From CAZWKQ01 sp964634005 (lineage in GTDB: Bacteria > Bacteroidota > Bacteroidia > Bacteroidales > JACABE01), in the NCBI GenBank assembly GCA_964634005.1, contig CAZWKQ010000003.1:124001-188000 (forward strand): a DNA stretch of 64,000 bases, written 5' to 3'. Below the pieces are notes generated by a model. The model was not told where the DNA came from and ran no database searches. It was given only the letters and a program-made list of their open reading frames with translations. Shown piece after piece: positions 56,512 through 64,000 of this stretch (within the stretch, counting starts at the first letter, position 1; each line of letters starts with the position of its first letter). The position numbers were made by a program, and so were the translations under genes.

Positions 56512-59133
56512 ATGCAATCAAACGAAATTAGAAATACTTTCTTGAATTTTTTCGAGTCTAAAGGACATAAAATTGTTCCCTCTGCACCTATGGTTGTAAA
56601 AAACGACCCTACTCTCATGTTTACAAATGCAGGGATGAATCAATTTAAAGATATCTTTTTAGGAAATGTTAATGCTAGATACAACAGAGTTGCCAATTCT
56701 CAAAAATGTTTGAGAGTTTCGGGCAAGCACAATGATTTGGAAGATGTAGGACACGACACCTACCATCATACTATGTTCGAAATGCTTGGCAATTGGTCTT
56801 TTGGCGACTATTTTAAAAAAGAAGCAATAGCTTGGTCATGGGAACTATTGACTGAAGTTTTTAAGATAAATCCTGAAAATCTTTATGTTACTGTTTTTGG
56901 TGGAGATGAAAAAGATGGATTGCCCAAAGATATTGATTCGTATGAAATTTGGAAACAACATATCGACGAAAACAGAATTCTTTTTGGCTCGAAAAAAGAT
57001 AATTTTTGGGAAATGGGCGATACAGGACCTTGCGGCCCATGCTCGGAAATTCATATTGACCTTAGAACAAACGAAGAAAAAAGCAAAGTATCAGGGAAAG
57101 ATTTGGTAAACAAAGACCATCATTTGGTTATAGAAATATGGAACAATGTTTTTATTGAATATAACCGACTTGCCGATAGTAGCTTAGTTCAACTTCCGTC
57201 AAAACATGTCGATACCGGTATGGGGTTCGAAAGACTTTGTATGGTTTTGCAAGGAAAACAATCAAACTATGATACTGATGTTTTTCAACCTCTAATTAAA
57301 GAAATTGCCGAAATTTCGAAAATAAATTATGGATATTCAAAAAAGACTGACATTGCAATGAGGGTAATAGCCGATCACTTAAGAGCAGTCAGTTTTGCAA
57401 TTGCTGACGGTCAACTTCCTTCAAACAATAAGGCAGGATATGTTATCAGAAGAATACTAAGAAGAGCTGTCAGATATGGTTATACTTTTTTGAATTTCAG
57501 AGAACCATTCATTTTTTCATTAGTAAAAATTCTTGCTGAGCAAATGGGACATCATTATACAGAACTTATTTCTCAAAAAGAATTAATTCAGAAAGTTATT
57601 GCTGAGGAAGAGTTTTCGTTTCTAAAAACTTTAGAACACGGGATAAACAAGTTTGAAAACTACTGCAAAAATGATATTAAAAATTCGGTAATTTCAGGCA
57701 ATATTGCATTCGAACTATTCGATACTTTCGGTTTCCCTGTCGATTTAACACAACTTATGGCAAAAGAAAAAGGGCTTGAAGTTGATATGGATGGGTTTAT
57801 AAAATGTATGAACGAGCAAAAAGAGCGTTCGAGACAAGCTGCAAGTATCGATGCCGATGATTGGATTACATTTACTGACGGCGAAATTACAACTGAATTT
57901 GTGGGCTACGATTCTTTAATTGCAGATGTCAAAATTTTGAAATACAGAAAGCTGAAAAATAAAGATAAAATATTTTACCAATTAGTTCTTGATAAAACAC
58001 CCTTTTATGCTGAAAGTGGCGGACAAGTTGGTGACACCGGTATTTTAGAAAATGATAATGAAAAAGTTGAAATATTTAATACAATCAAAGAGAATGATTT
58101 AATAGTACATTTATCAAATAAGCTTCCCGAAAACTTAAATGCCGTATTTACTGCTTGTGTAGATGGGGAAAAAAGAATTGCAACTGCAATTAATCATAGT
58201 GCAACTCACTTGTTGCATTATGCTTTAAGAAAGATTTTAGGAGAACATGTTGAACAAAAGGGTTCTTTGGTAGATAGTAATAAATTAAGATTTGATTTTT
58301 CGCATTTTTCAAAACTTACTGATATAGAAATAAGAAAAGTAGAACAACTTATAAATGAGCTAATAAGGAAAAATTATAATCTTGAGGAAAAAAGAAATAT
58401 TTCAATGAAAGAAGCCGGAGAACTTGGAGCAATTGCTCTCTTTGGCGAAAAATACGGAGAAAAAGTTAGGGTAATTAAATTTGGAGAATCAATCGAATTA
58501 TGTGGCGGAACACATGTAAATTTTACCGGTAACATTGGAATGATTAAAATTGTTTCCGAAAGTGCAATAGCTGCCGGCATAAGGAGAATTGAAGCAATTA
58601 CTGCTAAAAGTGCCGAAAATTATTATTACAGCCAAATTGATTTGATTGACAATGTAAAAGAACTTTTCAAGGGAAGTAAAGATATTATCAAAAGTATCAA
58701 TCAGTTGATTGAAGAAAATAATGAACTCAAAAAATTAGTCACAGCATTTAATAAAGAGAAAATTGAAAAAATTTCTGAAACATTACTGCAATCTGCCGAA
58801 ACTATAAATGATATAAATTTTATATCTGCCGAATTAGATATTGATGCTCAGTTGGTTAAAGATTTGTCATTTCTGATGAAATCAAAAATAGATAATCTTT
58901 TTTTAGTTTTAGGTTATAAGCAAACGGAAAAAGCATATTTAAGTATTGCAATAAGTGATAAACTATTGAAGGAAAAGTCTTTGGATGCAGTAAAAATTAT
59001 CAGAGAGATAGCAAGTGAAATTCAGGGAAATGGAGGGGGACAAGCTTTTTACGCTACTGCCGGCGGGAAAAACCCCAATGGTATCAAGAATGCTTTTTTA
59101 AAAGCTAAAACTATGCTTACTAATCAAGTTTAA
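56512..59133 (+). CDS. alaS: Alanyl-tRNA synthetase
   Basis: An 873-aa class II aminoacyl-tRNA synthetase. The catalytic domain starts RNTFLNFFESKGH with PTLMFTNAGMNQFK; the editing domain has NHSATHLLH and the CGGTH motif that bind zinc; the C-terminal DHHA1 part contains GNGGGQAFYATAGGKN. It charges tRNA-Ala and clears mischarged Ser/Gly. Full length. Confidence 0.98.
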   Translation: MQSNEIRNTFLNFFESKGHKIVPSAPMVVKNDPTLMFTNAGMNQFKDIFLGNVNARYNRVANSQKCLRVSGKHNDLEDVGHDTYHHTMFEMLGNWSFGDYFKKEAIAWSWELLTEVFKINPENLYVTVFGGDEKDGLPKDIDSYEIWKQHIDENRILFGSKKDNFWEMGDTGPCGPCSEIHIDLRTNEEKSKVSGKDLVNKDHHLVIEIWNNVFIEYNRLADSSLVQLPSKHVDTGMGFERLCMVLQGKQSNYDTDVFQPLIKEIAEISKINYGYSKKTDIAMRVIADHLRAVSFAIADGQLPSNNKAGYVIRRILRRAVRYGYTFLNFREPFIFSLVKILAEQMGHHYTELISQKELIQKVIAEEEFSFLKTLEHGINKFENYCKNDIKNSVISGNIAFELFDTFGFPVDLTQLMAKEKGLEVDMDGFIKCMNEQKERSRQAASIDADDWITFTDGEITTEFVGYDSLIADVKILKYRKLKNKDKIFYQLVLDKTPFYAESGGQVGDTGILENDNEKVEIFNTIKENDLIVHLSNKLPENLNAVFTACVDGEKRIATAINHSATHLLHYALRKILGEHVEQKGSLVDSNKLRFDFSHFSKLTDIEIRKVEQLINELIRKNYNLEEKRNISMKEAGELGAIALFGEKYGEKVRVIKFGESIELCGGTHVNFTGNIGMIKIVSESAIAAGIRRIEAITAKSAENYYYSQIDLIDNVKELFKGSKDIIKSINQLIEENNELKKLVTAFNKEKIEKISETLLQSAETINDINFISAELDIDAQLVKDLSFLMKSKIDNLFLVLGYKQTEKAYLSIAISDKLLKEKSLDAVKIIREIASEIQGNGGGQAFYATAGGKNPNGIKNAFLKAKTMLTNQV

Positions 59134-59349
59134 TGAAAAAAGTAAAAATTACTAAAATTTTTATATTGTTGATTTTATGTAATATAATCGTTAAATTTTA
59201 CTTTTTTTAAATTTAGTTTAGATTTTATTAAAAATATTTAAGTAACGTTAAATCAATAATATATAATTAAAGTTGATTTGAAATTTAGAAACAATCAAAA
59301 AAAATACTTAAAATAAAGTTAAATTTTTAGGAAAATGCAAAATTGTATA

Positions 59350-59357
59350 TATCTTTG
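59350..59357 (+). promoter_or_regulatory. Orphan -7 promoter element
   Basis: TATCTTTG followed by CAG is the best possible form of the -7 box, yet no plus-strand gene follows it before a terminator. Predicted start of transcription near 59361. Confidence 0.55.
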
Positions 59358-59360
59358 CAG

Positions 59361-59446
59361 AGGTATTTATTCAAATACTTTTTTTCATAAAAATTAAAGA
59401 GTTAATAGATTTTGGGACAGGAAACCTTCGGTTTCCTGTTTTTTTT
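59361..59446 (+). ncRNA. Candidate small RNA of about 86 nt
   Basis: The segment between the orphan -7 box and the terminator has no ATG and no open frame. It would fold as a 5' hairpin (AGGTATTT at 59361-59368 with AAATACTT at 59373-59380, one G-T pair), a single-stranded A/T-rich linker, and the 3' terminator hairpin. No known RNA family is recognised. Existence is an inference from signals only. Confidence 0.4.
59417..59446 (+). terminator. Strong rho-independent terminator
   Basis: ACAGGAAACC (59417-59426), loop TTC, GGTTTCCTGT (59430-59439), then T to 59446. A 10-bp perfect stem with T-run on the plus strand only. The minus strand lacks a T-run after the hairpin, so it does not serve the convergent HD gene well. 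Confidence 0.85.
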
Positions 59447-59464
59447 AATTCTAAAAAAATTTAG

Positions 59465-61507
59465 TTAGGTAGGATATTCAATTCTAATGTGATAAAAGTT
59501 AATTAAATTCCTAATAAGAATCTTTTTTATCTTGTCAATATCTCTGAAAGTAATATTTGAGTTAAGGAATTGATTATTTTCTATTTGTCTGTTAATTACA
59601 TCATTAACCAATTTGCTTATTTTTTCCTGAGTAGGGTTTTTAATACTTCTGGAGGCAGCTTCTATTGAATCTACTATCATCAAGACTGCAGTTTCCTTTG
59701 AGAAAGGGATAGGGCCTTTATAAGTATAAACCGATTCATTTATGTTTTCGTTAGGATATTCGCTGAGTTGTTTAAAATAAAAATACTCGGTTTTCTTTGT
59801 ACCGTGATGTGTTCTAATAAAATCGATTATTTGTTCGGGAATTCCATTTTTTCTGGCAATTTTAATTCCCTTTATTACGTGGCTTACGATTATTTCCGCA
59901 CTTTCGTCATAAGTAAGTTCATTATGAGGATTTATTCCTGAAGTTTGGTTTTCGATAAAATAAAGAGGCATCTCAATTTTTCCGATATCGTGATACAAAG
60001 CTCCTGCTCTTGCCAATAGGGCATTTCCGCCAATTTCGAATATTACTTCTTCAACCAAATTTGCCACTTGTATCGAATGTTGAAAGGTACCGGGAGCTTT
60101 TGAAGCAAGTTCTCTTAAAAGTTTAGTATTTGTATTCGATAGTTCCATTAACGAAACATCTGTTGCATATCCGAAAATCTTTTCAAACACGAATATTAAA
60201 GGATAAGAAAATAGTGTTAATAATGAACTTGCGGCAAAATATGTAACTATTGTTTGAAATTCTGAAGTTATTTTACCTTCTTGGGTTAGAACCAACCCGA
60301 AATATAAAAGTGAGTATGTTATAAATATCAGAAATGACGTGAAAAAAAACTGAGAACGGTTTTCTAACCTTGATATGCTTATTATTGTTATAATGCCTGT
60401 AATCATCTGAATGAAAACAAATTCAAAACTGTTTGGTACTAAAAATCCTATTATCAATATAGTAACTAAATGAACTAGTAAAGCAAGGTTGGAATTAAAA
60501 AATACTCTGATAATAATAGGAACCATACAAAATGGTAAAATGTAAATATATTGAGGGCTGGTTTTTATTAAAATGCTGGTTAATAATACCATAGCAGATA
60601 TTACAATAAGAATTAGTATCACTTTTTTATTGTCGGCTAAAATATCTTTAAGAAATTCTTTAAGAAAAATATATAAAGCTAATAGAGAGGCTGTTAGAAG
60701 TATAATTTGTCCGATTAAAACAATAAAATATGATATGTTACTCTCGTTTTTTCTTTCATAATCAAATTTAAGTGATTCTAAAATCTGACTTTTTTCGGGA
60801 GTTATAAGCTCTCCTTTCGAAATGATAAGCTGACCTTGTTCAATTAAACCTTTTGCAGGCGATATTTCGGATACAATTTCATTTATAGCTTTATCGGTAA
60901 GTGTTAGGTCGTATTTTACATTCTGTATAAGCGACGATTCAATTAGCGAAATTAATTGATTTTCGTTTGATAATTTAAGTGACTTTATTTTTGATTTTAT
61001 ATAATTATAGGCTTGTGGAATAGTATAAAAATTCTCTAGTGTTTTTTTCTCGGCTAAATTATTTTTTATATAAATAATCTCATAATCAGATGGTTTGTTT
61101 TCAATAACATTGTTAATTTCTATTATTCCTTTTTCGAATACGGAATCTATTATTTGATAAATTGTATTATTAAGATAATCAGATATTTCAATATTAGAAT
61201 TTTTTAAATTTTCTTTGAATTGATTTTTTTTATCGTTAGTAAGTTTTGTATCGAAAATAAAGTAAAGAAGTGCGTTTTTAGTCTTTTGTTGTTTTTCTTC
61301 CAATAATTCTTTTTGGGTTTTTAAAATAGGGAAATCGTATGGAGCAATAAGGTCTTCATGCATCCAGTATTTTCCGGTTTTAAATTCGTATTTAAAAGTT
61401 GCTTCACGAGGGAAAAGCCAAACTAAAAGTAAAATTGAAACTATAAACAGAAATAATTTATATATTTCGTTGTAATTGTGTAGGATATTCCTTTTGAAAT
61501 ACTTCAT
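59465..61507 (-). CDS. PgpH-type 7TMR-HD phosphodiesterase
   Basis: A 680-aa membrane protein with the 7TMR-HD architecture. One N-terminal helix is followed by an extracytoplasmic HDED-type domain (about residues 40-250), seven membrane helices (about 255-440) and a cytoplasmic HD domain. Metal-binding residues are the His of FQHSIQ, His506-Asp507 in ALYHDIGK, His residues in SGINPHNE and VSHVIKG, and the Asp of MIVDSIE. PgpH homologues hydrolyse cyclic di-AMP. The extracytoplasmic domain suggests signal-controlled activity. Confidence 0.9.
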   Translation of the reverse strand: MKYFKRNILHNYNEIYKLFLFIVSILLLVWLFPREATFKYEFKTGKYWMHEDLIAPYDFPILKTQKELLEEKQQKTKNALLYFIFDTKLTNDKKNQFKENLKNSNIEISDYLNNTIYQIIDSVFEKGIIEINNVIENKPSDYEIIYIKNNLAEKKTLENFYTIPQAYNYIKSKIKSLKLSNENQLISLIESSLIQNVKYDLTLTDKAINEIVSEISPAKGLIEQGQLIISKGELITPEKSQILESLKFDYERKNESNISYFIVLIGQIILLTASLLALYIFLKEFLKDILADNKKVILILIVISAMVLLTSILIKTSPQYIYILPFCMVPIIIRVFFNSNLALLVHLVTILIIGFLVPNSFEFVFIQMITGIITIISISRLENRSQFFFTSFLIFITYSLLYFGLVLTQEGKITSEFQTIVTYFAASSLLTLFSYPLIFVFEKIFGYATDVSLMELSNTNTKLLRELASKAPGTFQHSIQVANLVEEVIFEIGGNALLARAGALYHDIGKIEMPLYFIENQTSGINPHNELTYDESAEIIVSHVIKGIKIARKNGIPEQIIDFIRTHHGTKKTEYFYFKQLSEYPNENINESVYTYKGPIPFSKETAVLMIVDSIEAASRSIKNPTQEKISKLVNDVINRQIENNQFLNSNITFRDIDKIKKILIRNLINFYHIRIEYPT

Positions 61508-61585
61508 ATAATTGGTATTTGAAGTGAGCTAAAATTTCAAATACCGAAATTAGTTAAAATTAGTAAATAAGTAAAAAATTTATTA

Positions 61586-61954
61586 CTACTTTTTAAAAAT
61601 AAAGTAAACGGCCAGTACTAAAAAGAAGAAACCTATTAAATGGTTAATTCTGAGATGTTCGCTTTTAAAAAAAATTAAAGAAAAGGCCATAAAAACAACC
61701 AGGGTTATAACTTCCTGTATTACTTTAAGTTGAAGTAATGAGAATGGACCTCCGTTTCCTTTATAGCCTATTCTGTTTGCTGGAACCATTAAGAAATATT
61801 CAAATAATGCAATTCCCCAGCTTATAAGAATAACACTTATTAAGCCGAGGTTTTCAAGCCATTTCATTTCTTTAAATTTCAAATGACCGTACCATGCAAA
61901 AGTCATAAATGTATTGGATAAAATAAGCAATACAATTGTGTAAAGACTTTTCAT
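61586..61954 (-). CDS. DUF486 (DMT-like) small membrane protein
   Basis: A 122-aa protein with four hydrophobic helices and the DUF486 pattern (FAWYGHLKFK, WGIALFEYFLMVPANRIGY, QLKVIQEVITL). The family belongs to the drug/metabolite transporter superfamily and has no established substrate. It lies 23 nt after the Fe-S flavoprotein gene. Confidence 0.88.
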   Translation of the reverse strand: MKSLYTIVLLILSNTFMTFAWYGHLKFKEMKWLENLGLISVILISWGIALFEYFLMVPANRIGYKGNGGPFSLLQLKVIQEVITLVVFMAFSLIFFKSEHLRINHLIGFFFLVLAVYFIFKK

Positions 61955-61977
61955 ATTGAATAAAATAATTAATTGAT

Positions 61978-64000
61978 CTATTTAAATGCTTTTTCGGGAA
62001 GACCGTCACCGTTGAGTTTAAGTCTGTTGAAGTAAGCCGGAGTTTCTTTTCCTGTTAGTTTATCGACAAATAATTTTGCAAGATATTGACTTAACATGAA
62101 GCCATGACCTCTAAGACCAACGAATAATCCTAATTCAGGGTCAACAATATAGCGAGGTTCGACATAATAACCTGCCCAAACGGCTTGAAATCCTACAGAA
62201 GACAAATTGGGTATCCAATCTACAAAAATTTCGGAAACAATTTCGATAAATTCTTTTGAGTTTATTCTTAGATTTTTATCGGTTTCTTTAGCATCTATAG
62301 CAGGTGAAGCACAACCTATTATTTGTCCGGTTTCGTGTAACTGTTGCCCATAAACTGCAGAAAATCCTTTGTATTTTCTTCTGTCAATAAGCATATCGAG
62401 CGAATCGCCGTTAATTCCGAGCATTGGAAGTCGTCGGGTAATGAAAGCCTGATGTTTAACAGGAAATAAGCCGGTTTCTATTCCTAGCATATTTGCATAT
62501 TTTTCAGCTTCAGGACCCAATGCATTTATAAAGTGCTTTGTTTCATATTCTACATATTCATTTTCATGAGTATGAACAACAACCAAATAGTTATCATTAT
62601 TTTTTCTTACATCGATTAACTTGCAGTCTTCGAGAATTGTACCGCCTTTTTCAATTCCAATATTTCTGATTAATTCGATAACCTTACCCGGAGTAGCTTG
62701 CCAGCAATCTTTAGTAATTAGAGCAGACCTGTAAGTGTTTAATTTTGTATTAAAATATGGTGAGATTTCATTCTTAAAATCTTTTGCATCAACCATATAT
62801 GCATTCGACCATGCTCTCGATGCATCCAATGCCTTATATGTTTCGTCATCATGAGCAAAACTTACATATCTTATCGGTTTATAATCAATATTCTTTATGT
62901 TTTGCAGTTCTTTGAAAATTTCAAGATTATGAACAGCAATATCAGAAATTTCGGGAACAGTAAATGCCGGTCTTCCTCCTGCAATATTTCTCCACGAAGC
63001 CCCTCTTCCGTAGTTGATAAGCAAAGGTTTCATTCCTGCTTCCGACATATAACGGAATAAAGCACTTCCTCCAATACCTCCACCTGCTATCAATGCTTCA
63101 ACTTTAACTCTTTTTGTAGGATTACCGTTAATATTGGTTATAATTTGTTCGTGATATGTAGAAGGATAAAGTTCGCCCATTCCTATTTGATTTGAAAGCG
63201 GACCGCGAGGAGTTGCATCGCCTAATATTTCCACTCCATAAGGTCGTATCATTTGTTTCATTCTGGGGATACATCTTTTACCGCGACATGGTCCCATACC
63301 TAAACGTGTAGTGTGTTTTACTTCATCAACTGAGATGAATTTTCTATTTCCAACTATGCTTAAAACATCTATCACACTAACATCGTCGCAATGGCAAACA
63401 TAAGTTTCGCTTTCTATTTCGGTAAATGGCTTAAATTCGATCTTTTCGGGATAATTTTCTTTAACGATAAAACCACGAACATCAACCAATTTTTCTCCAC
63501 TGATGTCAATTGATTTAACTCTTGCTATATCGGTTTTATTGGGCTTTTTAAGAATTTTTTCTATTAATCCCTGACCCAATATTTTACCGTTATTATCAAC
63601 AAGATATACTTCCGAGCCTTCTTCGGCTTTATATTCTATTGGAAGAAACAGCCAGTTCTTTTTTAAATTGTAACCGAATATTGCTAATCCGGGACATTGA
63701 TAAACGCAATCCATGCAGCCGACACATTTATCAAAATCGATGTTAGGAACGGTACTTGTTGATGATTTTGTTATTGCACCGTATTTACAAGCAAAAGCAC
63801 AGGGATTGCAGGCAAAACCATATAAGCAATCTATTTGAACAAAGCCTTTTTCCTCCATTCTTTCTTTTGAAGGTAAAAAAGGCTTATCGATTATTTTTAC
63901 AGGATGCTGTTGAGAATCGATATATTCTTTCGATATGCTCAGATATTCGTCGTAGTTGTAACGTTTGCCCAATTCTTGCAGAATTTCAAAAGCAACTTGT
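61978..64000 (-). CDS. Fe-S/FAD oxidoreductase with ferredoxin and BFD-type domains (N-terminus beyond the window)
   Basis: At least 674 residues. Residue numbers count from a TTG at 63972. Two [4Fe-4S]-type Cys sets lie near the N-terminus (CLYGFACNPCAFAC and CVGCMDCVYQCPG, about residues 49-95). A BFD-like [2Fe-2S] site follows (CHCDD ... GPCRGKRC, about 193-230). A C-terminal FAD domain (AGGGIGGSALFRYMSEAG, from about 291) resembles DAO/sarcosine-oxidase-like dehydrogenases. The frame stays open and protein-like to the window edge (QVAFEILQELGKRYNY), so the TTG is probably internal and the gene is cut by the edge. It likely oxidises an amine or hydroxy substrate and passes electrons through the clusters; the substrate is unknown. 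Confidence 0.8.
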   Translation of the reverse strand, partial: QVAFEILQELGKRYNYDEYLSISKEYIDSQQHPVKIIDKPFLPSKERMEEKGFVQIDCLYGFACNPCAFACKYGAITKSSTSTVPNIDFDKCVGCMDCVYQCPGLAIFGYNLKKNWLFLPIEYKAEEGSEVYLVDNNGKILGQGLIEKILKKPNKTDIARVKSIDISGEKLVDVRGFIVKENYPEKIEFKPFTEIESETYVCHCDDVSVIDVLSIVGNRKFISVDEVKHTTRLGMGPCRGKRCIPRMKQMIRPYGVEILGDATPRGPLSNQIGMGELYPSTYHEQIITNINGNPTKRVKVEALIAGGGIGGSALFRYMSEAGMKPLLINYGRGASWRNIAGGRPAFTVPEISDIAVHNLEIFKELQNIKNIDYKPIRYVSFAHDDETYKALDASRAWSNAYMVDAKDFKNEISPYFNTKLNTYRSALITKDCWQATPGKVIELIRNIGIEKGGTILEDCKLIDVRKNNDNYLVVVHTHENEYVEYETKHFINALGPEAEKYANMLGIETGLFPVKHQAFITRRLPMLGINGDSLDMLIDRRKYKGFSAVYGQQLHETGQIIGCASPAIDAKETDKNLRINSKEFIEIVSEIFVDWIPNLSSVGFQAVWAGYYVEPRYIVDPELGLFVGLRGHGFMLSQYLAKLFVDKLTGKETPAYFNRLKLNGDGLPEKAFK

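Larger units (their letters stand above)
59134..59464. other. 331-nt intergenic region after alaS
   Basis: The first 210 nt are A+T-rich with no coding sequence and only a weak hairpin (AGTAA-AAA-TTACT near 59145). The remaining part holds a promoter box, a short transcribed-looking segment and a strong terminator, described separately as a candidate small RNA. Confidence 0.6.

Overview
The window comes from a strongly A+T-rich member of the Bacteroidota, most likely class Bacteroidia. The evidence is a PorV homologue of the type IX secretion system (T9SS), a secreted subtilase ending in a T9SS sorting domain, the gliding-family lipoprotein GldH, near-absence of Shine-Dalgarno sequences, and many copies of the Bacteroidota -7 promoter element TAnnTTTG directly upstream of genes. 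I see no phage, insertion sequence, CRISPR array or rRNA. This is mostly core chromosome.

Layout. 1-7.7 kb (+): tail of a permease-like gene, an SDR oxidoreductase, trpS, a small membrane protein, hflX, the potassium uptake pair trkA-trkH, and an HI0933-type flavoprotein. 7.8-11.4 kb (-): porV-ispF-wbuC-hisS. 11.7-25.1 kb (+): uvrA, a TerC protein, gldH-uvrC, purB, an ABC exporter, a 63-aa orphan, a large membrane-anchored propeller protein and a PAP2 phosphatase. 25.2-31.7 kb: an RRM protein (-), then a glycan-transfer run (+) of a methyltransferase, two GT2 glycosyltransferases, a GT2-like/GT-C/TPR fusion and a membrane protein. 31.9-43 kb: MFS transporter (-), tadA, a T9SS subtilase and a 2024-aa alpha-2-macroglobulin-like protein. 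43.2-46.4 kb: era (-), an initiator tRNA (-), then an AI-2E transporter and a radical SAM/SPASM protein (+).

46.6-56.4 kb is a minus-strand envelope block. It reads M23 endopeptidase, DgkA-type kinase, BadF-type sugar kinase, DUF368 undecaprenyl-phosphate transporter family, LysM lytic transglycosylase, two SGNH hydrolase-like proteins and an MBOAT acyltransferase, followed by a separate TonB-C-domain protein. Together these could supply carrier lipid, cut and recycle peptidoglycan, and O-acetylate an envelope glycan. 56.5-64 kb: alaS (+), a promoter-terminator unit that looks like an unannotated ~85-nt RNA, a PgpH-type HD phosphodiesterase (-), a DUF486 protein (-), and a multi-cluster Fe-S/FAD oxidoreductase that runs off the window edge (-).

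The most interesting points are: the peptidoglycan-linked MBOAT plus double-SGNH module; the candidate small RNA at 59361-59446; the GT2-like/GT-C/TPR fusion; the secreted protease next to an alpha-2-macroglobulin with an intact CxEQ thioester motif; and several genes whose longest reading frame begins inside their own -7 promoter box, so that the real start lies downstream.
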